Shown here: piece by piece, positions 19,329 through 29,610 of the stretch | Layout: each line of letters begins with the position of its first letter | How positions within the stretch are numbered: position 1 is the first letter of the stretch | Assembly (NCBI GenBank): GCA_000828975.1 | Contig: AP014683.1 | Coordinates: 2,251,700 to 2,315,699, forward strand | Direction: 5' to 3' | Length of the DNA: 64,000 nt | Origin: Burkholderiales bacterium GJ-E10 | GTDB taxonomy: Bacteria; Pseudomonadota; Gammaproteobacteria; Burkholderiales; Burkholderiaceae_F | Made by a program: the position numbers and the translations under genes | Notes under the pieces: model-generated | Told to the model about the DNA's origin: nothing | What the model saw: only the letters and a program-made list of their open reading frames with translations | Database searches by the model: none

Positions 19329-19922
19329 GTGAAACGAGTTCGTAGCGCCCTCGCCCTCCTTGCCGTCGCCGCCTGCGCAGCGCTGCCCCTTCGCCCCGCG
19401 GCCGCCGCGGGACCCGCCAAGCCGGTGATCGTGACGCTCGACACCAACGTCGGCAAGATCGTGCTCGCGCTCGACCCGCAGCGCGCACCCCGGACCGTGG
19501 CGAATTTCGTGCACTATGTCCGCGACGGGTTCTACCGCGGCACGATCTTCCATCGCGTGATTCCCGGCTTCATGATCCAGGGCGGGGGCTACACGAAGGA
19601 TCTGACCGAAAAGCCGACCCGCGATCCGATTCCCATCGAAAGCAACAACGGCCTCAAGAACCTGCGCGGCACCATCGCCATGGCGCGCACCAGCGATCCG
19701 AACTCGGCCACGGCGCAGTTCTTCATCAACATCGTCGACAACGGCTTTCTCGACTACCCTGGCCAGGACGGCTACGGCTACACCGTATTCGGCCGCGTGA
19801 TTTCGGGCCTGGGCGTGGTCGACCGGATCGCCGCGGTCCCGACCACAGCGCAAGACGAGGCGTTCCAGAACCTGCCGTCGACGCCGGTGGTGATCGAGGA
19901 CGCGCATCTCGGCAATCAGTGA
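19329..19922 (+). CDS. ppiA: Periplasmic peptidyl-prolyl cis-trans isomerase (cyclophilin)
   Basis: A 197-residue protein with a signal peptide (cleavage near AAAAGPAKP, about residue 27) followed by one cyclophilin domain: [40 protein letters not shown] and [11 protein letters not shown]. It assists proline isomerisation during folding of exported proteins. Ribosome-binding site AGGAG upstream. Followed at 32 bases by the cytoplasmic cyclophilin gene. Confidence 0.95.
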   Translation: MKRVRSALALLAVAACAALPLRPAAAAGPAKPVIVTLDTNVGKIVLALDPQRAPRTVANFVHYVRDGFYRGTIFHRVIPGFMIQGGGYTKDLTEKPTRDPIPIESNNGLKNLRGTIAMARTSDPNSATAQFFINIVDNGFLDYPGQDGYGYTVFGRVISGLGVVDRIAAVPTTAQDEAFQNLPSTPVVIEDAHLGNQ

Positions 19923-19954
19923 TCGTTCCACCCAACCAACCGGAGAGAATCCCC

Positions 19955-20455
19955 ATGTCCAAGGTCATCCTGCACACCAACCACGGCACGATCGGCATCG
20001 AACTCGACGCGGAGCGCGCTCCCAAGACCACCGAGAACTTCCTCGAGTACGTCCGATCGGGCCACTACGACAATACCGTGTTCCATCGCGTGATCGACGG
20101 ATTCATGATCCAGGGCGGCGGGTTCGAGCCCGGAATGCGGCAAAAGCCCACCCGCGCGCCGATCGACAACGAAGCCGCCAATGGCCTGCGCAACGACAAG
20201 TACACGATCGCGATGGCCCGCACCTCGGACCCGCACTCCGCAACCGCGCAGTTCTTCATCAACGTCGCCGACAACGACTTCCTCAACCACACGGCGCCTA
20301 CCGCGCAAGGCTGGGGCTATTGCGTGTTCGGCAAGGTCGTCGACGGCACCGACATCGTCGATCAGATCAAGGCCGTGCGGACCGGCCGCAGCGGGTTCCA
20401 TGAAAACGTGCCGTCCGAAGACGTCGTCATCGAGCGCGCGGAAGTCGCGGCGTAA
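19955..20455 (+). CDS. ppiB: Cytoplasmic peptidyl-prolyl cis-trans isomerase B
   Basis: A 166-residue cyclophilin with no signal peptide. The start at 19955 ([11 protein letters not shown]) has GGAGAG upstream, better than the in-frame 19919 start, which would run into the ppiA stop. Core motifs are [37 protein letters not shown] and [11 protein letters not shown]. The ppiA-ppiB-lpxH order is common in Burkholderiales-like genomes; lpxH begins 10 bases later. Confidence 0.96.
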   Translation: MSKVILHTNHGTIGIELDAERAPKTTENFLEYVRSGHYDNTVFHRVIDGFMIQGGGFEPGMRQKPTRAPIDNEAANGLRNDKYTIAMARTSDPHSATAQFFINVADNDFLNHTAPTAQGWGYCVFGKVVDGTDIVDQIKAVRTGRSGFHENVPSEDVVIERAEVAA

Positions 20456-20464
20456 GGAGAAGGC

Positions 20465-21214
20465 GTGCTGCGCGACCCGGTATTCATTTCGGACCTGCAT
20501 CTTTGCGCGCAACGGCCCCACACGCTCGCGCGCGCCCTCGCCTTCCTTGACGAGACCGCGGCTCGGCATGCGGAACTCGTCATCCTCGGCGACCTGTTCG
20601 AATACTGGCCCGGCGACGACAGCCTGGACGCGCAGACGCCCGACGACGATGTCGCGCGCACGGTCGTCGTCGCGCTGCGGCGGCTCGCGGATCGCGGCGT
20701 CGCGGTTTCCGTGATGCACGGCAACCGCGACGTGCTGCTGGGTGCACGCTTCGCCGACGCAGCCCGCGTCCGGCTGCTGCCCGATCCCGTGGTCGAGCAG
20801 GTCGGCGGGGTCCCGACGCTGCTGTCCCACGGCGACGCCTACTGCACGCGCGACACCGCCTACCAGCAATTCCGGCTGCAGGCCCGCGACCCCCGATTCC
20901 AGGCCGCGTTCCTCGCCCGCCCGCTCGCCGAGCGCCGCGCGCTCATCGGCCAGGCCCGCGCCCAGAGCGAACAGGAAAAGCAGCGCCTCGCCGCGGAGAT
21001 CATGGACGTGACACCGGAGGCGATCGCCCAGGCCATGCGCGAAGCCGGCGCCGTGCAGATGATCCACGGTCACACCCACCTGCCCGGCCGCGATGCTTTC
21101 CCGCTCGATGGCCGCGAAGCCGTGCGCTGGGTGCTGCCCGACTGGGACCACGATACGGAACCGGCGCGGGGTGGAAGCCTGCAGGTCGTGGACGGGGTGT
21201 TGGCGCCCAGGTAG
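20465..21214 (+). CDS. lpxH: UDP-2,3-diacylglucosamine hydrolase
   Basis: Mn-dependent phosphoesterase that makes lipid X in lipid A synthesis, peripheral inner membrane. It has 249 residues and starts with GTG at 20465, justified by AAGGAG just upstream and tight spacing to ppiB. Metal-binding motifs are ISDLHL, GDLFEYWPGDD, HGNRD, SHGD and HGHTH. Full length for the family. Confidence 0.96.
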   Translation: MLRDPVFISDLHLCAQRPHTLARALAFLDETAARHAELVILGDLFEYWPGDDSLDAQTPDDDVARTVVVALRRLADRGVAVSVMHGNRDVLLGARFADAARVRLLPDPVVEQVGGVPTLLSHGDAYCTRDTAYQQFRLQARDPRFQAAFLARPLAERRALIGQARAQSEQEKQRLAAEIMDVTPEAIAQAMREAGAVQMIHGHTHLPGRDAFPLDGREAVRWVLPDWDHDTEPARGGSLQVVDGVLAPR

Positions 21215-21273
21215 CCGACGTCCGTTGGCATCGGAGATCGGCCCCGCAGCAGGAACCCGGCAGAAAAACCCCC

Positions 21274-22077
21274 TCAGCGATTCCGCTTCGACCCCACCCG
21301 CTCCGCCTTGGGGCGCTCCATCGCCGCCGCGATCCCCCGGAGGATGTCCACCTCGCTGCGGGTCGGCCGCGCCCGCAGCAGCAGGCGCCGCATCCGTGCC
21401 ATCAGGTTCTTCGGCTGTGCCGGGTCCAGATATCCGACCGCGATCAAGGCCCGTTCGAGATGCCCGAACATCGCCTCGGTCTGCTCGACACCCGCCGCGG
21501 GCTCTTCCTCGCGCGGCGCGGTTTGCGAAACGTCGCAGCGCGGCAGCGGCGCCAGGGGCGCGCCCGCCTGCTGCAACAATTCGCGGCGGCTTTCGTAGGC
21601 GGCGATCTGCGCCGCCTGCGCGAGATTGAGCGACGCGCGCAGCGGATCCGCCGGAATCGCACAGACCGCGTGGCAACGCTGCACGTCCTCGTTGGTCAGG
21701 CCCGTGCGTTCGGTGCCGAACACGAACGCGATCTCCGCCCCATCCCGGCACGCCGCCTGCGCGGCTTCCCGCGCCGCCTCCCGGACCTCGACCGGTTCCG
21801 GTCCGAAGCCGCGCGCATACCCGCTCATGGCGTATGCCCGCTGCACCCCCTCGAGCGCCTCGGCCAGCGAGTCGCAGCGCCGCGCCCCGGCCAGCACGTC
21901 CGCCGCCGAGGTCGCGAAAGCCAGCGCCTCCGGGTCTTCGCGAAAGCCCGCGGTGCGCGGCTGCACCACGACGAGCCGGGAAAACCCCATGGTACGGATC
22001 GCCCTTGCGCAGGCGCCGATATTGCCCGCATGCGCGGGCGCGACCAATACGAATCGAAATTGCGAGAAACCCGACAC
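21274..22077 (-). CDS. trmJ: tRNA (Cm32/Um32) methyltransferase
   Basis: A 267-residue SPOUT-class methyltransferase that 2'-O-methylates position 32 of tRNAs. Motifs are [37 protein letters not shown] and LNLAQAAQI, which form the trefoil knot. A C-terminal extension follows that is typical of TrmJ. The start is GTG at 22077. It diverges from suhB with 68 bases between starts and converges on lpxH. Confidence 0.94.
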   Translation of the reverse strand: MSGFSQFRFVLVAPAHAGNIGACARAIRTMGFSRLVVVQPRTAGFREDPEALAFATSAADVLAGARRCDSLAEALEGVQRAYAMSGYARGFGPEPVEVREAAREAAQAACRDGAEIAFVFGTERTGLTNEDVQRCHAVCAIPADPLRASLNLAQAAQIAAYESRRELLQQAGAPLAPLPRCDVSQTAPREEEPAAGVEQTEAMFGHLERALIAVGYLDPAQPKNLMARMRRLLLRARPTRSEVDILRGIAAAMERPKAERVGSKRNR

Positions 22078-22145
22078 CGAACACCCGTAAAATCGCGATT
22101 TGCGTCCACCGACCGCACGTGCCGCACGGCCGTGCCCCCCTCCCC

Positions 22146-22952
22146 ATGCATCCGCTACTGAATACCGCCATCAAAGCCGCCCGCAAGGCCGGCGCCATCA
22201 TCAACCGCGCCAGCCTGGACGTCGACCTGCTGAAGGTCAGCGCGAAAGGCCACGCCGATTTTGTCACGGAGGTCGACCGTGCTGCGGAACAGGCGATCAT
22301 CGAGACGATCTCCCAGGCGTACCCCGACCACGGCTTCCTCGCCGAGGAATCGGGACGAAGCCATCCGCAAGGATCCAAGGCCGACTACACCTGGATCATC
22401 GACCCGCTCGACGGTACGACCAACTTCATCCACGGGTTCCCGCAATATGCCGTGTCGATCGCCTGCATGCAGGACGGACAGATCACCCAGGCGGTGATCT
22501 ACGACCCGTCGCGCAACGACCTCTACACGGCCACCCGCGGCCGCGGCGCATTCCTGAACGACCGCCGCATCCGCGTATCCCGGCGCAGCCAGATGGCCGA
22601 GGCCCTGATCGGCACCGGATTCCCCTTCCGAGACCTGGAATTCCTCGACCGCTACCTCGCGATCTTCCGCCGCGTCACCGCCGCCACCGCAGGGATCCGG
22701 CGTCCGGGATCGGCCGCGCTCGATCTCGCCTGCGTCGCCGCGGGCCGCTATGACGGATTCTGGGAGTTCCGGCTGTCGCCGTGGGACATCGCGGCGGGAA
22801 TCCTGCTCGTGATCGAGGCGGGCGGCCTGGTCACCGACGATCAGGGCGGCGCGGGGTACCTGGAGAGCGGCAACGTCGTCTGCGGCAACCCCAAGATCGC
22901 GCCGCAATTGCTGCAACTCGTGAGCGGCGCCGAGACGGCGCCGCGGCTGTGA
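22146..22952 (+). CDS. suhB: Inositol-1-monophosphatase family protein SuhB
   Basis: A 268-residue Mg-dependent phosphatase starting [16 protein letters not shown]. Metal and phosphate motifs are [25 protein letters not shown] and [15 protein letters not shown]. In E. coli SuhB also joins rRNA antitermination complexes; which role dominates here is unknown. No strong ribosome-binding site is visible ahead of the chosen ATG, but the N-terminus matches the family. Confidence 0.95.
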   Translation: MHPLLNTAIKAARKAGAIINRASLDVDLLKVSAKGHADFVTEVDRAAEQAIIETISQAYPDHGFLAEESGRSHPQGSKADYTWIIDPLDGTTNFIHGFPQYAVSIACMQDGQITQAVIYDPSRNDLYTATRGRGAFLNDRRIRVSRRSQMAEALIGTGFPFRDLEFLDRYLAIFRRVTAATAGIRRPGSAALDLACVAAGRYDGFWEFRLSPWDIAAGILLVIEAGGLVTDDQGGAGYLESGNVVCGNPKIAPQLLQLVSGAETAPRL

Positions 22953-22973
22953 ACCACCGGCTGTGAGCCACCG

Positions 22974-23507
22974 ATGAGTTGCCCGATGAAATGCCCAATG
23001 CGCCGCGCGGTCCGGCCGCGCGTGCTGTACGGCGCCGTCGCCATCGCGGCCGCGGCCCTGATCGGATTCGCGATCTACCTGCAGGAAGTGAAGGGGCTCG
23101 AGCCCTGCCCGTTGTGCATCCTGCAGCGCTATGCCTACGTGGTCGTTGCCGCGGCCGCCCTGCTGGCGGCGGCGCTGCCGCAATCCGCACCCCGCATCGC
23201 GGCGCGGATTGCCGCGTGGGTCGGGATCGCGTTCGCGGTGGCGGGCGCGGGCGTGGGAGTGTGGCACGTCTGGCTGCAGACCCATCCGCCCAAGTTCGCC
23301 TCCTGCGGGCCGAGCCTGCAGTATCTCGTCGCCAACCTCCCCTTGGGGCGGGCCTTGCCGCGCATTTTCCAGGGCTATGCGGACTGCACCGAGGTTACGT
23401 GGCGCTTCCTGGGACTGACGATTCCGGCGTGGTCGCTGCTGTGTCTGCTGGGGCTGGCGGCGGTGCTATGGGCCGCGCAGCGGCGCAACGAAGCGGCGCA
23501 ACCATAG
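22974..23507 (+). CDS. dsbB: Disulfide bond formation protein B
   Basis: Inner-membrane quinone reductase that reoxidises DsbA, 177 residues with four helices. The first catalytic pair is CPLC in the first periplasmic loop and the second pair is C...C in the second loop (FASCGPSL, then GYADCTEV). Relevant to the many periplasmic c-type cytochromes in this window, which depend on thiol redox balance. Starts 21 bases after suhB and ends in a long inverted repeat. Confidence 0.95.
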   Translation: MSCPMKCPMRRAVRPRVLYGAVAIAAAALIGFAIYLQEVKGLEPCPLCILQRYAYVVVAAAALLAAALPQSAPRIAARIAAWVGIAFAVAGAGVGVWHVWLQTHPPKFASCGPSLQYLVANLPLGRALPRIFQGYADCTEVTWRFLGLTIPAWSLLCLLGLAAVLWAAQRRNEAAQP

Positions 23508-23543
23508 CAAGACGGCTTGCTTTTCCCGATTCCGCTCGTAGCT

Positions 23544-23572
23544 GCGAGCGGCGGCGCACAGCCGCCGCTCGC
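23544..23572. terminator. Long GC hairpin between convergent dsbB and desaturase genes
   Basis: Perfect 12-base arms GCGAGCGGCGGC and GCCGCCGCTCGC around GCACA. It sits in the 88-base gap between two convergent genes. There is no T run, so it would be a weak intrinsic terminator or an RNA 3'-end stabiliser. Confidence 0.5.
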
Positions 23573-23595
23573 CTGCGTAGGTGCGCGCGGGAAGA

Positions 23596-24753
23596 TTACG
23601 CCGCGGCGGGTTCGCTCGTTGCCTTGCCGGAGTATGTGGTCCAGCAATGCCGCGAGAAGTCGTAGAGCTTGCAGTTGCGCGCGGTCTCGAAATACCAGCG
23701 CCAGGAGAAGGGCTGGATGACGATGCGCTGGGGCAGCAGGTCTTCGAGCATCTTCTGGGCGTTCTTCAGCCGGTAGAGCGGGATGCTCATGTCCAGGTGA
23801 TGCGCGGTGTGCTCCATGATGTGGTGCAGCACCGCGCCGAACCGCAACGGGAACGTCAGATGCACGGTCGTCGAGATGAACGGCTGCGCGCGCGCCCAGG
23901 CGGTGCGGTCGTCGTACCAGTTGACCTTGACGTGGGTATGGTGGACGTACACCACGAACCCGATCATCGAATTCCAGAAGAAGAACGGCACGACCCAGCC
24001 GAACACCAGCACGGGCGCGATGGCCTGGCCGGTCGCATGCGCGGCCCAGGCCAGCACGGCAGCCCAGACCAGCCCGAAGGCGCTCACCAGCACGTTGTCC
24101 CAGAAGAAGATCGGACGGCGCGTGCCCATGTACGTCTTGCTCGGGAAGAACATGCGCAGCCACCAGATCTCGAACATGTAGTACAGGCCCGGCGCCCAGC
24201 CGCTGCGATAGATCCGGTCGAGCACCCGCCGCATGGGCGGGAGAGCCTCGAACTCCTCGCGCGTGAGCGGCGCCCAGACGAAGTCGAAGCCCTTGAGATT
24301 GGTGTACCCGTGATGCACGACGTTGTGCCCGATATCCCACAGGCTGTAGGGCGTGATCGACGGCAGGAAGGCGATGCGCCCCAGCACCTTGTTGAGCCGG
24401 CGATGCGGCGTCAGGCTTTGATGGCAGGCGTCGTGCCCGATGATGAACAGCCGGCCGATCCAGAACCCCGCAATCATGCCGAACAGCAGCTTGATCGGCC
24501 AGGAGTGTGCGAGAACCGTCCCGCCGAGCAGGGAAAACAGGACGAGATAGTCGAAAGCCAGCAACACGATGGCGTATGCCGTCGTGCGCTCCGCCAGCGG
24601 GATGAGCCAGCGGCGCATGACCTTGCGGTGCGGCAGCGGCTCGCCGACCGGAATCGGGGCGAGGGGAAGAGAACCGGTTTCGGATGAAAGGTCCGGCGAG
24701 ATTTCCGCCGGAGAAGAGGCCTCTGCGGCCGGCATCGATGATATGGACGACAT
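23596..24753 (-). CDS. Membrane fatty-acid desaturase
   Basis: A 385-residue di-iron membrane desaturase. The three histidine boxes are HDACH (after GRLFIIG), HNVVHHGYTN and HTAHHLD, and about four transmembrane helices separate them. The N-terminal 60 residues are Ser/Pro/Glu-rich and precede the first helix. Members of this class introduce double bonds into membrane lipids or carotenoid-like substrates; the position specificity cannot be told. Start at 24753 (MSSISS). The same open frame runs upstream antisense through mutS, but that part is not coding. Confidence 0.9.
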   Translation of the reverse strand: MSSISSMPAAEASSPAEISPDLSSETGSLPLAPIPVGEPLPHRKVMRRWLIPLAERTTAYAIVLLAFDYLVLFSLLGGTVLAHSWPIKLLFGMIAGFWIGRLFIIGHDACHQSLTPHRRLNKVLGRIAFLPSITPYSLWDIGHNVVHHGYTNLKGFDFVWAPLTREEFEALPPMRRVLDRIYRSGWAPGLYYMFEIWWLRMFFPSKTYMGTRRPIFFWDNVLVSAFGLVWAAVLAWAAHATGQAIAPVLVFGWVVPFFFWNSMIGFVVYVHHTHVKVNWYDDRTAWARAQPFISTTVHLTFPLRFGAVLHHIMEHTAHHLDMSIPLYRLKNAQKMLEDLLPQRIVIQPFSWRWYFETARNCKLYDFSRHCWTTYSGKATSEPAAA

Positions 24754-24833
24754 ATGTTCCAGCAATGCAGGGCCAAAACGGCCCCGGAAAAAACAACGGC
24801 CGGGGGATCCTACCTCCCGAGCGCGACCGGACT

Positions 24834-24867
24834 TTGACCTAAGTAAAACAAAACAAGGTATTTTACT
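24834..24867. promoter_or_regulatory. AT-rich promoter/operator candidate between desaturase and mutS
   Basis: A perfect inverted repeat AGTAAAA (24842-24848) and TTTTACT (24861-24867), spacer 12, overlaps a plus-strand TTGACC (24834-24839) and TATTTT (24859-24864, spacing 19). It could control mutS, the divergent desaturase, or both. The remainder of the 24754-25083 gap shows no gene, and an in-frame GTG extension of mutS across it is not conserved in composition. Confidence 0.4.
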
Positions 24868-25083
24868 GTGCTTGGTGGCTTGTGGCACGTCCGGCATGCA
24901 CGTCCGGCGCATGGCGATCGTCGCGCATCCGTCGTGCCCGCCCGTCGCCCGCTTGCCGCACCCCAGCCCATGGCGCCCCCGTCGCGGAGGCGGTCGCGCA
25001 GTTCCGCCCCACCCGGGACCGGCACCTGCCGCCATCCGGGCGGATGGGGGTTTCCAACCGCAGCCGGATTCACGATCAGCACA

Positions 25084-27738
25084 TTGGACACGAAACAACA
25101 CACCCCGGTGATGCAGCAGTTTCACCGGATCAAGGCGCAATACCCCGAAGAACTCGTCTTTTACCGGATGGGGGACTTCTATGAGCTGTTCTACGACGAC
25201 GCCGAAAAGGCCGCGCGCCTGCTCGGCCTGACGCTGACCGCGCGCGGGCAGTCGGGCGGCGCGCCGGTGAAGATGGCCGGGGTGCCGGCCGTGAGCGTCG
25301 ATCAATACCTTGCCCGGCTGGTGCAACTGGGCGAGTCGGTCGCGATCTGCGAGCAGGTGGGGGATCCGGCGACGGCCCGCGGCCCGGTGGAACGCAAGGT
25401 CGTCCGGGTGGTCACCCCGGGAACGCTGACCGACCAGGATCTGCTGCCGAACAAGCGCGACGCAGCGCTGGCAGGGATCGCCTTCGGCCCGGCGTCGGGC
25501 GCGGGCCGGGGCGCGGCCGGCGACGCGGCGGTGGCGGTCGCATGGCTGGTGCTGGCCAGCGGGGACCTGCGCGTGCTCGAGACGACGGCCGCGGAACTCG
25601 ACTCCGAACTGGCACGCATCGCGCCGGCCGAAATCGTCGTGGCGGAGGGACAGGCGGCGCGCATCCGCGCCGCGGTTCCCGTCCGCAACGCCCCGGACTG
25701 GCACTTCGACGCCACCCGCGGCGACCAACTGCTGCGCGAGGCGCTCGGCGTGGCGAGCCTTCAGGCCTTCGACCTCGACCGCCGGCCGTTGGCCCTGGCC
25801 GCTTGCGCGGGCCTCCTCGATTACGCCCGGCATACCCAGGGGCGGCAGGCCGGGGAGCGTCTGGCCCATCTCGTCACCGTACGGGTCGAATCCCACTCCG
25901 ACTACATCGGCATCGATCCGGTCACGCGGCGCAATCTCGAGATCACCGAGGCGATTCGCGACCCGGCGGCGCCGACGCTTTTTTCCACCCTCGACCGCTG
26001 TGCAACCGGGATGGGCAGCCGGCGCCTGCGCCACTGCCTGCACCATCCGCTGCGCGATTCCGGGGCGGTGCGGACGCGCCAGGAAACGATCGCCGCCCTG
26101 CTGCGCGCCGACGCCGCGCAGCCCATGCTGGACGCGCTCTCGGCGGTGCCCGATCTCGATCGCATCGCCAGCCGCATTGCGCTGCGCTCGGTGCGCCCGA
26201 AGGAACTCGCCGCCCTGCGGGCCTGCGCGCCGGCGCTCGTTCGGGCGGCGGCGCTCGCCGAGGCGCTCGATGTCGCCGGTGCGCCGGACGGCGCGATCGC
26301 GGGCCCGCTCGCGCTGGCGGAGACGCTGGTGCGACGGCTCGCCGAGGCGCTGGCGGAGGAGCCGGCATACAGCCCGCGCGACGGCGATGTGATGCGTACG
26401 GGCTTCGACGCGGAACTCGACGAACTGCGCGCGCTGCGCGACAACGCCGGCGCCTTCCTCGTCGACCTCGAAGTGCGCGAACGCGCACGCACCGGGATTC
26501 CCAACCTGCGGGTGGAATACAACCGCGTTCATGGCTACTACATCGAGGTCACCAACGGTCAGGCAGACAAGGTTCCCGAGGATTACCGCCGCCGCCAGAC
26601 CCTGAAGAACGCCGAGCGCTACATCACGCCGGAACTCAAGTCCTTCGAGGACCGTGCACTCTCCGCGCAGGAACGCGCGCGCGCGCGCGAAAGGGAACTG
26701 TTCGACGCGCTGCTCCACGATCTGGAGCCGGAGATCGGGCCCTTGCTGCGCACCGCCGACGCCGTTGCGACGATGGACATGTTGAGCGCGCTGGCGGTGC
26801 ATGCCGGGGCGGCGGGCTGGGTCCGGCCGACGCTGCGGCCGCAGCGCGGCATGGATGTCGAAGGCGCGCGCCATGCGGTCGTCGAACAGACCCTCGAGAC
26901 GTATACCCCCAACGACTGCCGCCTCGACGACACCCGGCGCATGCTCATCATCACCGGCCCGAACATGGGCGGGAAATCCACCTACATGCGCTCGGTGGCG
27001 CTCATCGCCCTGCTGGCGCACTGCGGCAGCTATGTTCCCGCCGCACGGGCGGAGATCGGACCGGTGGACCGGATCTTCACCCGGATCGGCGCGGCCGACG
27101 ATCTTGCGCGCGGCGCGTCGACCTTTCTCGTCGAGATGACCGAAGCGGCGGCCATCCTGCACGGCGCCGGTCATCACAGCCTCGTGCTCATGGACGAGAT
27201 CGGCCGCGGCACCTCGACCTTCGACGGCATGGCGCTGGCCGGCGCGATCGCGCGCGCCCTGGTCCAGACCAATGACTGCCTGACGCTGTTCGCCACCCAT
27301 TACTTCGAAATCACCGCGCTCGCAGCGCAATTGCCCGGCGTGGCGAACGTGCATGTCGCGGCGACGCAGACGCGCGGCAAGCTCGTTTTCCTGCACCAGG
27401 TACGGGAAGGGCCGGCAAGCCAGAGCCACGGGCTCGCGGTCGCCGCCCTGGCCGGCGTGCCCCAGGCCGTGATCGGCCATGCCCGCGAGCTGCTCGCCCG
27501 GCTGGAGGCGAACGCCGCGGCGACGGCGGCGTTCGATGCGCGGCAACCGGATCTGTTTGCTGCCGCGGAGGTTCCCGTGCCTGCAGCGCCGGAACCGGAG
27601 ATGCCGAAGGCACCGATGATGGCCGACCCCCTGCGCACGCGGCTACGGGAGATCGATCCTGACCGACTCACGCCGCGCGAGGCGCTGGACCTGCTCTATG
27701 CGCTGCGCGAAGAAGCCGGAGCGGGAGATCGGGAGTGA
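25084..27738 (+). CDS. mutS: DNA mismatch repair protein MutS
   Basis: Mismatch-recognition ATPase, 884 residues from a TTG at 25084 ([20 protein letters not shown]), which matches the family N-terminus; ATG 25111 is the next alternative. Mismatch-binding motif [12 protein letters not shown]; clamp and lever domains in the middle; ATPase motifs [27 protein letters not shown] and FATHYFEI. The C-terminal dimerisation tail is present. No frameshift. The choice of a non-ATG start is the only uncertainty. Confidence 0.96.
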   Translation: MDTKQHTPVMQQFHRIKAQYPEELVFYRMGDFYELFYDDAEKAARLLGLTLTARGQSGGAPVKMAGVPAVSVDQYLARLVQLGESVAICEQVGDPATARGPVERKVVRVVTPGTLTDQDLLPNKRDAALAGIAFGPASGAGRGAAGDAAVAVAWLVLASGDLRVLETTAAELDSELARIAPAEIVVAEGQAARIRAAVPVRNAPDWHFDATRGDQLLREALGVASLQAFDLDRRPLALAACAGLLDYARHTQGRQAGERLAHLVTVRVESHSDYIGIDPVTRRNLEITEAIRDPAAPTLFSTLDRCATGMGSRRLRHCLHHPLRDSGAVRTRQETIAALLRADAAQPMLDALSAVPDLDRIASRIALRSVRPKELAALRACAPALVRAAALAEALDVAGAPDGAIAGPLALAETLVRRLAEALAEEPAYSPRDGDVMRTGFDAELDELRALRDNAGAFLVDLEVRERARTGIPNLRVEYNRVHGYYIEVTNGQADKVPEDYRRRQTLKNAERYITPELKSFEDRALSAQERARARERELFDALLHDLEPEIGPLLRTADAVATMDMLSALAVHAGAAGWVRPTLRPQRGMDVEGARHAVVEQTLETYTPNDCRLDDTRRMLIITGPNMGGKSTYMRSVALIALLAHCGSYVPAARAEIGPVDRIFTRIGAADDLARGASTFLVEMTEAAAILHGAGHHSLVLMDEIGRGTSTFDGMALAGAIARALVQTNDCLTLFATHYFEITALAAQLPGVANVHVAATQTRGKLVFLHQVREGPASQSHGLAVAALAGVPQAVIGHARELLARLEANAAATAAFDARQPDLFAAAEVPVPAAPEPEMPKAPMMADPLRTRLREIDPDRLTPREALDLLYALREEAGAGDRE

Positions 27739-27772
27739 ACGCGCCGGAGCCCCGTGGTGCTGCCGCCGCCCT

Positions 27773-27802
27773 CCCCCTCTCCCGCCTCCGCGGGAGAGGG
27801 GG
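27773..27802. repeat. REP-like palindrome between mutS and the JmjC gene
   Basis: Perfect 13-base arms CCCCCTCTCCCGC and GCGGGAGAGGGGG around CTCC. Same family as the copies at 15161, 58012 and 58561. It sits 34 bases past the mutS stop and could stabilise the mutS mRNA end. Confidence 0.8.
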
Positions 27803-27855
27803 AAATCGATCCGCTGCGCATGCGGATACCCGGGCCGGCGCGAAGGACACGACAC

Positions 27856-29112
27856 ATGCCTGACCGACAGTGCTTTTTCGACCCCCTGCCACCACCGCTT
27901 CTCCGCCTGGGAGCGATTCCGGTCGCGCAATTCCTGCGCCGAACCTGGCACCGCACGCCGCTGCTCGTCCGACAGGCGATTCCGGGGTTCGCCAGTCCGG
28001 TCACCCGCGACGATCTCTTCGCACTGGCGCAGGACGAGGATGTGGAGTCGCGGCTCGTCGAGCACGGGGCCGACCGCTGGCGCCTGCGCCGCGGGCCGTT
28101 TTCCGCGCGCGCACTCCCCGGAATCCGGCGCAAGGACTGGACGGTGCTCGTACAAGGCGTCGATCTCCACCTCCCCGCGGTGGCGGGCCTCGCCGCGCGT
28201 TTCCGCTTCCTGCCGCGGGCGCGCTTCGACGATGTGATGATCAGCTACGCCACCGATGGCGGCGGCGTGGGTCCGCATGTCGACCAATACGACGTATTCC
28301 TGCTCCAGGCACAAGGCCGGCGGCGCTGGCGCATCGCCGAGCGTTTCGATCCACGGCTGCGCGAAGGAATGCCGCTGCGGCTGCTGGCGAACTTCCGTGC
28401 CGAACAGGAATGGGTGCTCGAACCGGGGGACCTGCTCTACCTGCCGCCGGGGGTCGCCCACGACGGCGTCGCACAGGGCGAGAGCATCACGATCTCCATC
28501 GGGTTTCGCGTCCCGACGCGCCAGGAACTGGCGGACGCCTGGGCGGAGCGGCAGGGCCGCACGGCGCCGCTACCCGGGCACCTGTCCGATACCCTGCGAC
28601 GGCGCGCCGCCAGCCCCGCGCGCCTGCCGGAGGAACTGGTGCGAGCCGCGCGCGCCGCGCTGCGCAACACCATGCCCACCGCCCGACAGTTGCGCCAGAC
28701 CCTGCTCGAGCACGGTACCGAACCCAAACCCCAGGTATTTTTCGATCCACCGCGGCCGCCGATGTCGCCGTCCCGCTTCGCCCGGCGCATCCGTCGGGAT
28801 GGAATCGTTGCCGATCTGCGCACCCGCATGCTCTATTCCGGCCTCGATTTCGCGATCAACGGCGAACTGCAGGAGGTGTCCGGACTTCCGGCAGCGGACC
28901 GGCGTCGCCTGCGAACGCTGGCCGAACAGGGGCGACTATCCCCCGAATCGCTCGCGGAGTCCGGTGCGCCACCGCGGATCGTTCCCACGCTCCCGGATCC
29001 GGGAGTGCGACGGACGCATTCCCAAAACCACGCTACCGCAGTGCAGCAACAATCCCTGGAAACGCTGCTGTATGCATGGTATTGCAACGGTTGGTTGCAT
29101 TTATTTTCCTAG
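27856..29112 (+). CDS. roxA: JmjC/cupin-type ribosomal oxygenase (RoxA/YcfD-like)
   Basis: A 418-residue 2-oxoglutarate/Fe(II) oxygenase of the cupin_4 family; the E. coli member hydroxylates arginine 81 of ribosomal protein L16. The JmjC fold has the iron ligands in GPHVDQYDVFLL (HxD) and the distal His in GVAHDGV. A C-terminal winged-helix-like region follows. Start at 27856 (MPDRQCFFDPLP), after the REP element. Somewhat longer than YcfD (373). Substrate is inferred from the family. Confidence 0.88.
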   Translation: MPDRQCFFDPLPPPLLRLGAIPVAQFLRRTWHRTPLLVRQAIPGFASPVTRDDLFALAQDEDVESRLVEHGADRWRLRRGPFSARALPGIRRKDWTVLVQGVDLHLPAVAGLAARFRFLPRARFDDVMISYATDGGGVGPHVDQYDVFLLQAQGRRRWRIAERFDPRLREGMPLRLLANFRAEQEWVLEPGDLLYLPPGVAHDGVAQGESITISIGFRVPTRQELADAWAERQGRTAPLPGHLSDTLRRRAASPARLPEELVRAARAALRNTMPTARQLRQTLLEHGTEPKPQVFFDPPRPPMSPSRFARRIRRDGIVADLRTRMLYSGLDFAINGELQEVSGLPAADRRRLRTLAEQGRLSPESLAESGAPPRIVPTLPDPGVRRTHSQNHATAVQQQSLETLLYAWYCNGWLHLFS

Positions 29113-29290
29113 CAGATTTGCGGCAGGACACAGGAATCGCCCTAGGAATCCCCTACAATTGCTGCGCTGCGGAAGATCCGCGTCCGATGAAGGTCGTCAC
29201 CCGTCCCGCGTCGCCGGGAGCGCGCGCGCCCGCTGGGCGGTGGAAAATCGCGGCAATCGCATCCCCCCTATCGAACAAAAGGAACGCACC

Positions 29291-29506
29291 ATGAAAAAAA
29301 TTCTCATCGCCGCCACGCTGAGCATCGCCGCTTTGGCTGCCTGCGAAAAATCGGAACCGCCGGCAGCGCCCGCGCAGACGCCGGCCCCCGCGGCCGCTCC
29401 GGCTGCCCCGGCTGCCGCACCGGCTCCGGCCGCTGCTCCGGCCGCTGCTCCGGCCGCGCCCGCCAACGGTGCCGCAGCCCCTGCCGCCAACGACAAGAAG
29501 CAGTAA
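29291..29506 (+). CDS. Small Ala/Pro-rich lipoprotein
   Basis: 71 residues. A clear lipoprotein signal (MKKILIAATLSIAALAAC, lipobox LAAC) is followed by KSEPP and then a low-complexity Ala/Pro tail ending NDKKQ. Ribosome-binding site AAGGA upstream and a strong terminator directly downstream show an independent transcript. Function unknown; such tails can be envelope tethers or spacers. Confidence 0.75.
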   Translation: MKKILIAATLSIAALAACEKSEPPAAPAQTPAPAAAPAAPAAAPAPAAAPAAAPAAPANGAAAPAANDKKQ

Positions 29507-29526
29507 GCGCAGCGCCAGGCGCCACG

Positions 29527-29558
29527 AAAAAAGGCCGGGAAATTTCCCGGCCTTTTTT
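29527..29558. terminator. Bidirectional rho-independent terminator
   Basis: A 32-base perfect palindrome: AAAAAAGGCCGGGAAA paired with its complement ending in TTTTTT. It serves the plus-strand lipoprotein gene and the minus-strand dapA-bamC transcript. Confidence 0.95.
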
Positions 29559-29610
29559 CGTTTTCCGCCCCCCGCAGCCAGCCCGGCAGACCGTGCGGGT
29601 CGGCACCCCC

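Noticed and set aside
24868-25083. N-terminal extension of MutS from the GTG at 24868
   Set aside because: The 72 residues are Arg/Pro/Ala-rich and do not resemble the MutS N-terminus, and they overlap the candidate promoter.
23596-27546. A 1316-codon open frame on the minus strand, antisense across mutS
   Set aside because: Only the 3' 385 codons (the desaturase) show family motifs. The rest mirrors mutS codons in a GC-rich genome and is Arg/Gly/Ala/His-rich without domains.
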